DNA of 64,000 bases from Streptomyces sp. AC558_RSS880 (lineage in GTDB: Bacteria; Actinomycetota; Actinomycetes; Streptomycetales; Streptomycetaceae). Shown here one piece after another: positions 9,000-19,312 of this stretch (the first letter of the stretch is position 1; each line of letters begins with the position of its first letter). The position numbers and the translations under genes are program-made. Under the pieces are notes generated by a model, which was not told where the DNA came from, searched no databases, and was given only the letters and a program-made list of their open reading frames with translations. The DNA is taken from positions 124,001 to 188,000 of the forward strand of contig NZ_JAGMUJ010000029.1 in NCBI RefSeq assembly GCF_019049255.1, read 5' to 3'.

Positions 9000-11900
9000 A
9001 TGGCCCCGGGGGACGTGCCGGCTCCACCGGCCAGAACGGATCTGGCGGCAGCCGGCTGCCATGCGCTGGTGGTCGGGACGGCCGCCCATCCGGGACGGCT
9101 GCTGCCCGCTCTGCCGTCCGCCCTCCGGTCGGCGCGGGACGTGGCCGAGACCCTGAGCACGGTGTGCGGCATGGGCGACCGGGTCACGCTCCTCACCGAT
9201 CCGACATCGCCGAGCGACGTCCTGGAGGCGCTGGCGACGGTCATCGGCCGGGCCGAGCCCACCGAGCAGCGGTACGAGCGCGGAACCGTCCTCCTCTACT
9301 TCGTCGGGCACGGGCTGCGCGGACCCGGCCGGCAGCTCTACCTGGCGACAGCGAGGACCAAGTCCCAGACCGACACGGCGCACTCCGTTCCCTACACGGA
9401 GGTCGAGCGCTACCTGAGCGACGCCGCCGCCGACCCGGTCGTGATCCTCGACTGCTGTTTCGCCGGAAACGCACAGGAGCCCGGCCGGCCGGCCGCCGCG
9501 GACCCGTTCGCCGGTGCCCGGCCCGACGGCAGCTACCTGCTCGCCTCGGCGATGCGCGACGCCTTGGCGTACGCCCCGCCGGACGCGGAGCACACCCTCT
9601 TCAGCGGCCACCTGCTCGGCCTGCTGCGGGAGGGCGACGCCGGCGGTCCGAAGCGGCTGACGCTCGGCGGCGTCTACCGGCTGCTCGACCAGCGGCTCCA
9701 GGGCAGCGCCGCCCGCCCGTACGGCGGTGGCACCGCGCGCATGAGCGAGCTGATACTCGCCGTCAACCGGCGATACGAACCGCTGCCGGGCCCGCACACC
9801 GGACAGCGGGCGGCCGACGCCCCGGATCCCGACGCCGTCTGCCCCTACCCCGGCATCCTTCCCTTCCTCCCCGAGCAGCACCGGCTCTTCTTCGGCCGCG
9901 AGGAACTGACCCAGGAGCTGCTGCGCCGTGTCGAACAGGCCCGCCCCGGTGAGCCGGTGGTCCTGGTGGGGCCGTCGGGGGTCGGCAAGTCCTCGCTCCT
10001 GCGGGCCGGGCTCGGCGTGGCCGCGGAACAGGCGGGTCTCGGTCCCGTGCGGCTGGTGCCGGCGCCGGGTGAGCGGCCCTTCCACAGGCTCGCCGAGGCG
10101 TGGGCGGCGGCGGTGGGCAGGGCGCCTTCCGACGTCGTACGGGATCTGGAACGCGGGCGCTTCAGCCGGCCCGCGGCGACGGAGGACGGGGCCAGGGCCG
10201 GGCAGGCACCGCGTCTCCTCGTCATCGACCAGCTCGAGGAGTACTTCACGCTCTGCTCGGACGAGGCCGAACGCGAGCGGTTCGCCGCCGCCCTCACCGC
10301 GCAAGCGGACGAGGACGGGGCCGAGACGTCCGGTCCGCGGATCGTCCTGGCGCTGCGCGCCGACTACTACGGCGACGCCCTGGGCGATCCCCGTCTGGCA
10401 CCCGTCGTGCGGGCGGGCCACTTCGCCGTGCCCGCGCTGGGCGACCAGGAGGTCGAGGCCGCGATCGTGCGCCCGGCGGAGTACGCGGGCCTGCGGTGGG
10501 AGGAGGGCGTGCCGCAGCTCCTGCGGCGCGATGTGAACGAGGAGCGGCGCACCACGGGTGACGCCGCGGCACTGCCCTTCCTGGCCTACGCCCTCCCCGA
10601 GATCTGGCTGAGGCGCCGGGGGACGACTCTGACGTACGCCGGGTACGCGGCCGCCGGCGGCATACGGGGCGCGGTGGCCACGGCTGCCGAAAGGATCTAC
10701 GACTCCCTCGACGACACCGGCCGCACGGCTCTGCGGAGCCTCCTGCTGGCCATGGTCCACGTCGCCGACGGCGAGGGGCGGCTGGTCCGCCGCCGGGTGC
10801 TTCCGGCGGAGTCGGCGGGGAGCGAGGACCTGCTGCGCCGGCTCGCGGACGCCCGCCTGGTCGTCGTCGACGAGGAGGGCGGGGCGCAGCTCGGCCACGA
10901 TTCGCTGCTGCACGCGTGGACGAGGCTGAGCGGCTGGATCGACGAGGTGCGGGACGACCTGCTGAGACTCCGCCGGCTGACCGCGGCGGCGGAAGGCTGG
11001 GCCGAGGCCGGACGGAAGCCGAGCGGTCTCTACGGGGGCGATGCCCTGGCGGAGGCGAAGAAGCTCACCACGGAGCACCCCCGGGGGGTTCGAAAGGCCC
11101 CGCCCGGCCAGGACGACCGGCCGGTCCGGGAAGCCCGGCAGGCGGCCGGCGACGGTTCGGCCGGCGCGGCCGCGCCGGCGGTGGTCCGCGTGCCCGTCCC
11201 GCAGGTGGTGGGGGAGTTCGTCGCCGCGAGCGACCACGCGCAGCGCCGGCGGCGCCTCGTCACGCGGGTGTGGATCGCCTCCCTCTCGGTTCTGGCGCTG
11301 GTGGCGGTGTCTCTCTTCGGATGGGCCGTCCATGAGAACGAGCAGGCGGAGAGCCGGGAGAAGAGCCTGATCGCCAGGGAGCTGGCCGCCCGGGCCGACG
11401 CCCTGCGCGACCGCGATCCGCAGACCGCGCTCCGCCTCAGCCTGGCCGCCTACCGCACGGCGGTCACTCCTGAGACCCGCTCCAGCCTCCACACGGCCTC
11501 GATGACCGTCACACCGGCCCGTCTCGTGCCCGAGGAGCCGTATCGCGTGCCCGTCCTCAACGTCGCCTACAGCGCGGACGGCAAGGTCCTGGCCGCGAGC
11601 CACCGGGGCAATGGATCCGACGGCGGCCGGGTCCAGTTGTGGGACGTGTCCGCGCCGACCAGGCCGGTCGAAGCGGGCCGGTTCACGCTGCGGAGCAGCC
11701 CGGTCGTCGCCTTCCACCCGCGCTCACGGATCCTCGCCGCGCAGTCGGCGGACGAACTGACGCTGTGGGACACCGCGGACCCGTACGAGCCGAGGCGGCT
11801 CGCCCTGGTGCGTCTCGCCCACCGGGTGACGTACACGCTGGCCTTCAGCGAGGACGGCCGGACCCTCGCGGCGGGCAGCGCGAAGGGACTGCTGCGGCTG

Positions 11901-13709
11901 TGGAACGTGGGCGACCCCGCCCGTCCCACGCTGCGGGCGCAGCGGACGGTCGCCGAGTCGGAACTGATCTCCCTGGCCTTCACTCGCGACGGGAGCCATC
12001 TGATCACGGGCAACGCCAACGGGGACACGGGCAGCGGGCAGCCCGCGCAGGTACGGCTGTGGGACGTCGGCGACCCGGACCGGCCCGTGCTGCGGGACAC
12101 GGAACGGGCCGAGACGGTCATGGCGGTGGCCGCCCACCCCCGCCGGGACCTGGCGGTCGCGACCGGCGGATACGGGAAGATCGCCTGGTGGGAGGTGGTG
12201 GACGGGCAGGACCTGCGGCGCGTGGAGGCGGAGGAGTACCGGGACACCTGGGGCATCGACAACCGGGGCATGCCGTCCCTGGCCTTCAGCGGGGACGGCA
12301 GGTTCCTGGCGGGAGCCGACCGCGCCCACGGCGTCAGGCGGGCCGACACGACCAGGAAGGTGTCGGAGCTGGTGGACGGCGTACCCGGGGTGACGTTGCC
12401 GACGGGCGAACCGGCCCAGTCGGTCGCGTACAGCCCGGACAGCAGGTATCTGGCGGTCGGCGAGGTGGGCGGAGGGATACGGGTGTGGCCCGACCGGCCC
12501 TGGGCACCGGCGTTCACGGGCGGCATCCACGTCACTCCCCAGACCGGCACCAGCCCGTTCAGCGCCGACGGTGAGCTGGTCATCGCCTCGCAGGACGACG
12601 ACGTGGGCCGCACGACGAAGGTGTGGGACGTCAGCGACCTCGAGGCGCCGAAGGTCCGGTACACCCTGCCGAGGGGGTGGGAGGCGAAGTTCTTCCTGAC
12701 ACGCCGCGAGAAGCCCCTCTTCCTGGCCCACCACTGGACCGGAGGACTGGAACACACCCTTCAGGTCTGGCAGTTGGAGCCGGGCGGAGCCGTGAAGAAG
12801 GGTTCCGGTATCCGGTTCACCGCCGACAACCCGAGCATCGCCGTGAGTCCCGACGGCATGCTCCTCGCGGTGGGCTCGCACGAGGAACCCGACACCGCGC
12901 TGTGGGACATCCGGGATCCGGCGGAACCCGTGCGCCGGGGCACTCTCGAGGTGAGGGCGAGCAGTCCGCTCGGGAGCTCCGGAAGCCTGTGGTTCGCCGG
13001 AGAACGGGCACTGGCGACGACGGAGAACGGCCGGCACATCAGGTTCTGGGACGTCTCCGACCCCGCCCGGCCCCGCAAGGGGGACCGCATCGAGGACGCG
13101 GCGTCGATGGACGGCGCCCTGTACTACGGCGCGTCGCGGCTGCTCGTCACCGAGGCGGTGGGGGACGAGATCCGGCTCTGGGACCTCTCCAGGCCCACGC
13201 GCCCCGTCAAGGGTGGCCTGCTTCCGGCCGCACCCGGGGGCTACTTCCCCGTGGGCAAGGGGCGGTTGGCGGCGACACTGGCCGACGGGAGCGTCGAGTT
13301 CTGGGACGTCTCCGATCCGGCACATCCCGAGAAGACGGGCCAGGACCTCCTGTTCGACCGCGCGGTCGGTTCGATCGACATGACCTCCGACGGCCGCCAC
13401 GCGGTGACGAGCGGGCCCCATCGCCTCTGGTCCATCGGGAAGGACGGGCGGTGGAAGACCCCCGAGCTCTTCACCCTGGAGAACGCGGACGCGGTGCACG
13501 TGCCGCCGGTGACATCGCCGGAGGGCCCCCGGTGGCTGGCCGTCACCGCCCAGGACACCACCGGCATGACTCCGGAGACGACCTATGTGCTCGACTTCGC
13601 CACCGACGACCTCTACGAGGACCTGTGCACGGCCTACCCCTCGAGCGTCCCCGAGGACCGGTGGCGACAGATGTTCCCGCACCTGACCCACCGCGAGTCC
13701 TGCGACTGA
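9000..13709 (+). CDS. Caspase-like peptidase / STAND NTPase / TM / WD40 protein (conflict-system effector)
   Basis: A 1569-residue multidomain protein. Residues about 15-250: caspase fold with catalytic His104 in YFVGHG and Cys153 in LDCCFAG. Residues about 285-700: an nSTAND1-type NTPase opening with CPYPGILPF and FFGREEL, Walker A GPSGVGKSS (about 323) and Walker B LLVIDQLEEYF (about 404). One transmembrane helix at about 757-778 (IASLSVLALVAVSLFGWAV). The rest, from about 840, is a beta-propeller of divergent WD40 blades (VRLWDVGDPDRP, IRFWDVSDPARP). Predicted mechanism: ligand binding by the propeller relieves STAND inhibition and activates the protease, giving abortive infection or programmed death. 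It follows an EACC1 gene, the recognised partner. The trigger and protease substrate are unknown. Confidence 0.88.
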   Translation: MAPGDVPAPPARTDLAAAGCHALVVGTAAHPGRLLPALPSALRSARDVAETLSTVCGMGDRVTLLTDPTSPSDVLEALATVIGRAEPTEQRYERGTVLLYFVGHGLRGPGRQLYLATARTKSQTDTAHSVPYTEVERYLSDAAADPVVILDCCFAGNAQEPGRPAAADPFAGARPDGSYLLASAMRDALAYAPPDAEHTLFSGHLLGLLREGDAGGPKRLTLGGVYRLLDQRLQGSAARPYGGGTARMSELILAVNRRYEPLPGPHTGQRAADAPDPDAVCPYPGILPFLPEQHRLFFGREELTQELLRRVEQARPGEPVVLVGPSGVGKSSLLRAGLGVAAEQAGLGPVRLVPAPGERPFHRLAEAWAAAVGRAPSDVVRDLERGRFSRPAATEDGARAGQAPRLLVIDQLEEYFTLCSDEAERERFAAALTAQADEDGAETSGPRIVLALRADYYGDALGDPRLAPVVRAGHFAVPALGDQEVEAAIVRPAEYAGLRWEEGVPQLLRRDVNEERRTTGDAAALPFLAYALPEIWLRRRGTTLTYAGYAAAGGIRGAVATAAERIYDSLDDTGRTALRSLLLAMVHVADGEGRLVRRRVLPAESAGSEDLLRRLADARLVVVDEEGGAQLGHDSLLHAWTRLSGWIDEVRDDLLRLRRLTAAAEGWAEAGRKPSGLYGGDALAEAKKLTTEHPRGVRKAPPGQDDRPVREARQAAGDGSAGAAAPAVVRVPVPQVVGEFVAASDHAQRRRRLVTRVWIASLSVLALVAVSLFGWAVHENEQAESREKSLIARELAARADALRDRDPQTALRLSLAAYRTAVTPETRSSLHTASMTVTPARLVPEEPYRVPVLNVAYSADGKVLAASHRGNGSDGGRVQLWDVSAPTRPVEAGRFTLRSSPVVAFHPRSRILAAQSADELTLWDTADPYEPRRLALVRLAHRVTYTLAFSEDGRTLAAGSAKGLLRLWNVGDPARPTLRAQRTVAESELISLAFTRDGSHLITGNANGDTGSGQPAQVRLWDVGDPDRPVLRDTERAETVMAVAAHPRRDLAVATGGYGKIAWWEVVDGQDLRRVEAEEYRDTWGIDNRGMPSLAFSGDGRFLAGADRAHGVRRADTTRKVSELVDGVPGVTLPTGEPAQSVAYSPDSRYLAVGEVGGGIRVWPDRPWAPAFTGGIHVTPQTGTSPFSADGELVIASQDDDVGRTTKVWDVSDLEAPKVRYTLPRGWEAKFFLTRREKPLFLAHHWTGGLEHTLQVWQLEPGGAVKKGSGIRFTADNPSIAVSPDGMLLAVGSHEEPDTALWDIRDPAEPVRRGTLEVRASSPLGSSGSLWFAGERALATTENGRHIRFWDVSDPARPRKGDRIEDAASMDGALYYGASRLLVTEAVGDEIRLWDLSRPTRPVKGGLLPAAPGGYFPVGKGRLAATLADGSVEFWDVSDPAHPEKTGQDLLFDRAVGSIDMTSDGRHAVTSGPHRLWSIGKDGRWKTPELFTLENADAVHVPPVTSPEGPRWLAVTAQDTTGMTPETTYVLDFATDDLYEDLCTAYPSSVPEDRWRQMFPHLTHRESCD

Positions 13710-14149
13710 CTTCACGCGGGCGTGGTGGAGCGTCGGGCACAGTCGTGTCCCGCCGAGGACCGCCCTGGACCGCTGCACGGCCCGGCGCGGATCAATCGGC
13801 CAGGGCCGGCTCGCCTGCCGCTTCGATTCCCGTCCCCGGCACGGCACATGGGTGCGGGAACGCATGCCGAGCGCATACCGGTGGCCGCCCTCTACCGGAC
13901 AGTAGGTGTGCAGGCTTCCCGGGTGGGTTGTGAAGGTTGGATGGATGGGGACACTCCGGTCGCGGGAAGTAACGGTTCCGCTTCGGAACGGTCGTGCGGC
14001 GTCGGGAACGAAGATCCGGAACGCTTCCATCTCTAGGATCCCCGTGTGCTTGTCCAGCACTTGAGACAACTGGCGTGACTCTTCCACCACGCATCACGTG
14101 TGAACACATCTCGCGTGTCCCGTTGCGGGTCCCGCCGGAGGGGAAATCT
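13710..14149 (+). promoter_or_regulatory. Intergenic region, 440 bases, upstream of the thioester surface protein
   Basis: No supported gene. Around 13975-14035 there is a cluster of GGAAC elements, including GTTCCGCTTCGGAAC as an inverted pair; GGAAC is the -35 sequence of ECF sigma factors such as SigE, so an envelope-stress promoter is possible but I cannot fix a matching -10. The right end holds the GGAGGGG Shine-Dalgarno of the next gene. Confidence 0.3.
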
Positions 14150-15601
14150 GTGTTTGCTCTTCATTCCGCGTCCGCCATGACCGGGCGACGCACCACCGGA
14201 CGACGTGTCGCCGCAGGAGCGGCCGCGGCCGGACTGCTCACCATGGGCCTTCTCGCCGGTGCGGGTAACGCCGCCGCCGACGACGGGGACGCCCACCACC
14301 AGGGGGGTGCGGTCGCCACCCTCGACGGGCTGAAGACGTACGACTCGGCCCGTCTGGACGTCGGCGACGGCAAGACCAAGAACATCGCCGCCGGCCTGTT
14401 CGAGATGAGCGTCGAGGGCAGCGGCCGCCTGCAGTCGTACTGCATCGACATCCACAACCCGACCCAGAACAAGGCGACGTACCTGGAGACCCCCTGGGCC
14501 CAGACCTCGCTCGGCGCCAACGAGAACGCCGGAAAGATCCTCTGGATCCTCCAGAACTCGTACCCGCAGGTCGACGACCTGACGGCGCTGGCCCAGAAGG
14601 CGGGTGCCCAGGGGCTGACGGCCAAGACCGCGGCGGCCGGCACCCAGGTGGCCATCTGGCGCTTCTCGGACGGGGCGAAGGTCGAGGCCCGCGACGCGCA
14701 GGCCGAGAAGCTCGCCGACTGGCTCGAGGCCCAGGCCCAGAACCTCCAGGAGCCGAAGACCTCCCTCACGCTGGAGCCCAACGCGGTCTCCGGCAAGGCC
14801 GGCGGCAAGCTCGGCCCGGTGACCGTGCGCACCGACGCCGGTCAGGTCTCCGTCGCCGCCTCCGCCGACGCCGCCGGGGCCGGCGTCAAGGTGACCGACA
14901 AGAGCGGCAAGGCCGTCACGTCCGCCGGTGACGGCACCGAGCTGTACTTCGACGTTCCCGAGGGGACGGCCGACGGTTCGGCCTCGCTGACGGTCCGGGC
15001 GACCACCGAGATCCCGGTCGGCCGCGCGTTCGCGAGCCCCAGCAAGAGCCAGACGCAGATCCTCGCCGGCTCCAGCGAGTCCACGGTCACGGCCGACGCG
15101 ACCGCGAACTGGGCCACCAAGGGCGCCATCCCCTCGGTCACGGCGGAGAAGAACTGCGCCGAGGGCGGCGTCGACGTCACGGCGAGCAACGAGGGCGACG
15201 CCCCGTTCACCTTCGAACTCGCGGGCGCCGAGCACACGGTCGAGCCGGGCGGGACCAAGACGGTGACCGTCCCGGTCGACGAGGACGCGGCGTACGACTT
15301 CACCATCACCGGCCCGAACGGCTTCTCGGAGCGCTTCCAGGGCGTCCTGGACTGCAAGACCCAGGGCACCCCGGGAACCCCGGGGACCGAGACGCCGGGC
15401 ACGGACGGTGACACCCCGTCCTCCGCCCCCAGCCCGGCCGGCGGCTCCGCCGAGGACACGACCGGCGGCGAGGGCGACCTCGCGAACACCGGCGGCTCCA
15501 GCGCGACCCCGGTGATCGCGGGTGTCGCGGTGGCCCTGGTGGCCGCGGGCGGCGCGGCGATGTTCTTCCTGCGCAAGAAGAAGGCGGCCGCCGGGGAGTG
15601 A
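14150..15601 (+). CDS. Cys-Gln thioester-domain surface protein with LAxTG sortase anchor
   Basis: 483 residues. The GTG at 14150 is preceded by GGAGGGG at 6 bases. A signal peptide (about 1-40) ends in AGNAAADD. A thioester domain follows, with Cys98 in QSYCIDIHN and Gln166 in GTQVAIWRF, the pair that forms an internal Cys-Gln thioester in TED/TQXA adhesins. Two Ig/Cna-like beta regions follow, then a Pro/Thr/Gly wall spacer (TPGTPGTETPGTDG), LANTGG, a hydrophobic helix and an RKKK tail: a class E sortase substrate. Such proteins are exposed on hyphae or spores and can bind host or surface amines covalently. Single-gene unit with a strong terminator. Ligand unknown. Confidence 0.88.
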   Translation: MFALHSASAMTGRRTTGRRVAAGAAAAGLLTMGLLAGAGNAAADDGDAHHQGGAVATLDGLKTYDSARLDVGDGKTKNIAAGLFEMSVEGSGRLQSYCIDIHNPTQNKATYLETPWAQTSLGANENAGKILWILQNSYPQVDDLTALAQKAGAQGLTAKTAAAGTQVAIWRFSDGAKVEARDAQAEKLADWLEAQAQNLQEPKTSLTLEPNAVSGKAGGKLGPVTVRTDAGQVSVAASADAAGAGVKVTDKSGKAVTSAGDGTELYFDVPEGTADGSASLTVRATTEIPVGRAFASPSKSQTQILAGSSESTVTADATANWATKGAIPSVTAEKNCAEGGVDVTASNEGDAPFTFELAGAEHTVEPGGTKTVTVPVDEDAAYDFTITGPNGFSERFQGVLDCKTQGTPGTPGTETPGTDGDTPSSAPSPAGGSAEDTTGGEGDLANTGGSSATPVIAGVAVALVAAGGAAMFFLRKKKAAAGE

Positions 15602-15620
15602 CCGGCCGCTGATCCGACGG

Positions 15621-15657
15621 ACGGGTCCGGCACACGCACCGCGTGTGCCGGACCCGT
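15621..15657. terminator. Strong terminator after the thioester surface protein
   Basis: Perfect 17-bp stem (15621-15637 with 15641-15657) with a 3-base loop, 20 bases after the stop codon. Confidence 0.9.
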
Positions 15658-16067
15658 TCGTCATGGGGGCCCGTACGGGAGCACGGCGCCGGTTCGTCGT
15701 GCGGTCCGCACGGCCCGGGAGCACGCGGCTGCGGAGCCGCGCATGCTGCCGTTCCCGGAGGCGGTGCGGGGTGCCGCGGATCACCGCTGGGTGCGCTTCA
15801 TGGCGTTCACGGACTGGTTCGGTACGACACGGCGGACGTGGCCTTCGCCGCGCTCGATCCCCCCGGACGCGGGTCGCGGTGCCGCCGTCGGCAGCGCGAT
15901 CGGGGGGCGGACGGTGTGCTTGCGGATGCGCCCCGCACCACCCGTGCTTCCGCTTCATTCCATCAGGCATGACGGGGCCGTTCTCCGTACGCCGCCGTCT
16001 TCGCTCTCCGACGATCGTCGTGCGGCGGACGCAGTCGTGAAGCGACGGAACAGGAGAGGGGGACGGC
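15658..16067 (+). promoter_or_regulatory. Intergenic region, about 410 bases, upstream of the urease operon
   Basis: No supported gene. It must contain the urease promoter. I see only the AGGAGAGGGGGA Shine-Dalgarno immediately before 16068 and no clear Nur or other metal-regulator box. Confidence 0.5.
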
Positions 16068-16730
16068 ATGCATCTGACTCCGCACGAGCAGGAGCGCCTG
16101 CTGGTCCATGTGGCGGCGGACGTCGCCCGGCGGCGCCGTGAGCGGGGGCTGTCGCTGAACTATCCCGAGGTGATGGCGCTGTTGACGGCGCACGTCTACG
16201 AGGAGGCGCGGGCCGGGGCGACGGTCGACTCGGTGATGGAGTCCGGGCGCCGTGTGCTGCGGCGCGACGAGGTCATGGACGGCGTACCGGAGATGATCAC
16301 CAACGTCCAGGTCGAGGCGACGTTCCCGGACGGGACGAAGCTGGTGACCATCCACGACCCGTTCGACGAGGCGGACACCGAGGTGGACGTCCATCCGGGG
16401 AAGCGGGAGCTGCTGCCGGACGAGGACGAGCACCGGGTGGCGTTCAACGAGGGCGCCGCACCCGTGCCGTTGGAGGTGTCCAATCCCGCGGACCGTCCGA
16501 TCCAGGTGGGTTCCCACTTCCACTTCGCCGAGGCCAACGAGGGCCTGGCCTTCACCCGCGCGGACGCCCACGGGATGCGGCTGCACATCGCCTCCGGCAC
16601 CTCCGAACGGTTCGAGCCCGGCGACGCGCGCACCGTGATGCTGGTGCCCATCGCCGGGGAGCGGATCGTCCAGGGACTCCAGGCCGACAAGAGCGAAGAG
16701 GAGAAGCACCTCGATGCCCGACGGGACTGA
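16068..16730 (+). CDS. ureAB: Urease gamma-beta fusion subunit
   Basis: A 220-residue fusion of the two small urease subunits. Residues 1-100 are UreA ([39 protein letters not shown]); the rest is UreB ([41 protein letters not shown]). The subunits assemble with UreC into the nickel enzyme that hydrolyses urea to ammonia and carbon dioxide in the cytosol. A gamma-beta fusion is also known in other bacteria and in some second streptomycete ureases. Its end overlaps ureC by 17 bases, so translation is coupled. Confidence 0.93.
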   Translation: MHLTPHEQERLLVHVAADVARRRRERGLSLNYPEVMALLTAHVYEEARAGATVDSVMESGRRVLRRDEVMDGVPEMITNVQVEATFPDGTKLVTIHDPFDEADTEVDVHPGKRELLPDEDEHRVAFNEGAAPVPLEVSNPADRPIQVGSHFHFAEANEGLAFTRADAHGMRLHIASGTSERFEPGDARTVMLVPIAGERIVQGLQADKSEEEKHLDARRD

Positions 16731-18558
16731 GAACGAGAACGCGAAGCCCTGGGAGCCGCTGCCGCGTTCCCGCTACGCCGACCTGTACGGGCCGACCACC
16801 GGGGACCGGGTCCGGCTCGCCGACACCAACCTCCGGCTGAGGATCGACGCGGACTGGTGCGGCGGGCCCGGCCGCAGCGGCGACGAGATGGTCTTCGGCG
16901 GCGGCAAGGTGATCCGCGAGTCCATGGGGCAGTCGCACATCCCGCGCGACGACCCGCGCGAGCCGGTGGACACGGTGATCACCGGGGCGCTGATCCTGGA
17001 CCACTGGGGTGTGGTGAAGGCCGACGTCGGACTGCGCGACGGCCGGATCCAGGCGATCGGCAAGGCGTACAACCCGGAGACCATGACGCCGCCCGACAAC
17101 GACGACCCGCGCGCGTCGGCCTTCGTCGTGGGGCCCGAGACGGAGGCGATCTCCGGCCAGGGGCGCATCCTGACCGCCGGTGGGATCGACACGCACGTGC
17201 ACTTCCTGTGCCCCGGACAGATCCACGAGGCCATCGCGTCGGGCGTGACCACCCTGATCGGCGGCGGCACCGGGCCCGCCGAGGGCAGTACGGCCACCAC
17301 CGTGACGCCCGGCAAGTGGCACATCCAGCGGATGTTCGAGGCGCTCGACGCCTTCCCGGTCAACATCGGCCTGCTCGCCAAGGGCAGCACCGTCTCCGGG
17401 AAGGCGCTGCACGACCAGGTCAAGGCCGGCGCCCTCGGCTTCAAGATCCACGAGGACTGGGGCGCGACCCCGGCGGTGATCGACGTGGCCCTGACGGTGT
17501 GCGAGGAGACCGGAGTCCAGGTCGCCCTGCACGCCGACTCCCTGAACGAGTCCGGCTTCGTGCAGCACACCTTCGCCGCGACCAAGAAGGACCGCAGGAC
17601 CAAGGACGCCAAGTACCGCGGCCTGCACATCTTCCACATCGAGGGCGCCGGCGGCGGTCACGCCCCCGACATGATCAGCCTCGCGAGCAAGCCGAACGTA
17701 CTGCCCGCGTCGACCAACCCCACCCGGCCCTTCACGGTCAACACCGTGAAGGAACACGTCGACATGATGATCGTCTGCCACCACCTCAACCCGGAGGTCG
17801 AGGCGGACATGGCGTTCGCCGACTCCCGGATCCGGCCCTCCACCATGGCCGCCGAGGACCTGCTGCACGACATGGGCGCCATCTCGATGATGTCCTCCGA
17901 CGCCCAGGCCATGGGCCGCATCGGCGAGATGATCCTGCGGACCTGGCAGACCGCGCACGTCATGAAATCCCGTTACGGCCATCTGCGCGAGGACGACGCC
18001 GACGCGGACAACTTCCGGGCCCGGCGCTACATCGCCAAATACACCATCAACCCCGCCATCACCCACGGCATCGACCACGAGGTCGGTTCCGTCGAGGACG
18101 GCAAACTCGCCGACCTGGTCCTGTGGGAGCCGAAGTTCTTCGGCGTGAAACCCCACATGGTCATCAAGGGCGGCCAGATCGCCTACGCGCAGATCGGCGA
18201 CGCCAACGCCTCCATCCCCACCCCGCAGCCCTATCTGCCGCGCCCGGTCTGGGGCTTCCAGGGCCGCGCCCCGGCGGCGAACTCCTTCAACTTCGTCGCC
18301 GAGGCCGCCCTCGACGGCGAACTCGCCGCGACCGGACTGCTCAAGCCGCTGCGCGCGATCCACTCCACCCGGGGCGTCACCAAGGCCGACATGGTGCACA
18401 ACAACGGGCTGCCGGAGATCGACATCGACCCCGACACCTTCGACGTCACCATCGGCGGCGCCACCACCTCCGACGTCCGCACCACCGTCGACGGACAGGA
18501 GGTCGGACGGAACTACGCGACGGAACTCCCCATGGCCCAGCGGTACTTCCTGTTCTGA
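16714..18558 (+). CDS. ureC: Urease alpha (catalytic) subunit
   Basis: 614 residues, about 45 longer than the classical 567-573-residue UreC. All catalytic residues are present: nickel ligands His161 and His163 (THVHF), the carbamylated Lys244 (FKIHEDWG), His246, His273 (ALHADS), His316 (GGHAPD), flap Cys355 and His356 (VCHHL), and Asp396 (SSDAQAMGR). The extra length is in insertions near residues 115-150 and between His273 and His316. The conserved CPQQ after the His pair reads CPGQ. So it should be active but belongs to a divergent urease lineage. It starts inside ureAB and is followed by accessory genes. Confidence 0.93.
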   Translation: MPDGTENENAKPWEPLPRSRYADLYGPTTGDRVRLADTNLRLRIDADWCGGPGRSGDEMVFGGGKVIRESMGQSHIPRDDPREPVDTVITGALILDHWGVVKADVGLRDGRIQAIGKAYNPETMTPPDNDDPRASAFVVGPETEAISGQGRILTAGGIDTHVHFLCPGQIHEAIASGVTTLIGGGTGPAEGSTATTVTPGKWHIQRMFEALDAFPVNIGLLAKGSTVSGKALHDQVKAGALGFKIHEDWGATPAVIDVALTVCEETGVQVALHADSLNESGFVQHTFAATKKDRRTKDAKYRGLHIFHIEGAGGGHAPDMISLASKPNVLPASTNPTRPFTVNTVKEHVDMMIVCHHLNPEVEADMAFADSRIRPSTMAAEDLLHDMGAISMMSSDAQAMGRIGEMILRTWQTAHVMKSRYGHLREDDADADNFRARRYIAKYTINPAITHGIDHEVGSVEDGKLADLVLWEPKFFGVKPHMVIKGGQIAYAQIGDANASIPTPQPYLPRPVWGFQGRAPAANSFNFVAEAALDGELAATGLLKPLRAIHSTRGVTKADMVHNNGLPEIDIDPDTFDVTIGGATTSDVRTTVDGQEVGRNYATELPMAQRYFLF

Positions 18559-18606
18559 TCCCCGGCCGGGGCCGGTCGGCCCCGGCCCCCATGCGAAAGG
18601 CGGGCC

Positions 18607-19281
18607 ATGAGCCGCACCGCCCTGCTCCTCCTGGCCGACGGCCGCTTCCCCGCCGGCGGACACGCCCACTCCGGCGGGATGGAGGCCGCCGTCACCTCCG
18701 GAAGCGTGCACGACGCGGCCGGCCTGGAGGCGTTCTGCCGCGGGCGGCTGCACACCGCCGGACTGACCGCCGCCGGTCTCGCCGCCGCGGCCGCCACCGG
18801 ACACGACGCCCTCGCCCTGGACGAGGCCGCCGACACCCGCACCCCCGCACCGGCCCTGCGTCGCGTCGCCCGCCGCCTCGGACGGCAGCTGATGCGCGCC
18901 GCCCGCGCCACCTGGCCCAGCGCCGAACTCGACCACCTCGCCCGCCACCGCCCCCAGGGCGCCCACCAGCCGGTCGTCCTCGGCGTCACGGCCCGCGCCG
19001 CCGGACTCACCCCGCTCGACGCCGCCCACGCCGCCGCCTACGACAGCGTCGGCGGCCCGGCGACCGCGGCGGTACGCCTGCTGAGCCTCGACCCGTTCGA
19101 GGCCACCGCGGTACTGGCCCGGCTCGCCGACGAGTGCGACACCGTCGCCGGTGCCGCGGCCGGCGCGGCGGGGCGCGTGGCCGCCGAGGGTGTCACCGTC
19201 CTGCCCGCCGCGTCCGCCCCGCTGCTGGACATCACCGGCGAGCAGCACGCCGCCCGGCCCGTCCGCCTCTTCGCCTCCTGA
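18607..19281 (+). CDS. ureF: Urease accessory protein UreF
   Basis: 224 residues, nearly all helical and Ala-rich. The N-terminus [20 protein letters not shown] is the UreF signature (usually DxxFPxGxxxHSxGLE), and the C-terminus ends with the short exposed tail typical of the family. UreF forms the UreD-UreF-UreG complex that loads nickel and CO2 into UreC and acts as a gate for GTP hydrolysis by UreG. It is 48 bases downstream of ureC with AAAGGCGGG as Shine-Dalgarno, and 31 bases upstream of ureG. Confidence 0.9.
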   Translation: MSRTALLLLADGRFPAGGHAHSGGMEAAVTSGSVHDAAGLEAFCRGRLHTAGLTAAGLAAAAATGHDALALDEAADTRTPAPALRRVARRLGRQLMRAARATWPSAELDHLARHRPQGAHQPVVLGVTARAAGLTPLDAAHAAAYDSVGGPATAAVRLLSLDPFEATAVLARLADECDTVAGAAAGAAGRVAAEGVTVLPAASAPLLDITGEQHAARPVRLFAS

Positions 19282-19312
19282 CCCGCCTCCACCGCACCGA
19301 CCTGGAGCCCCC

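Noticed and set aside
8745..11717. Long minus-strand open frame opposite the first caspase-STAND gene
   Set aside because: High-GC antisense artefact: Arg/Gly/Pro/His-rich with no recognisable domain, while the plus strand carries intact motifs.
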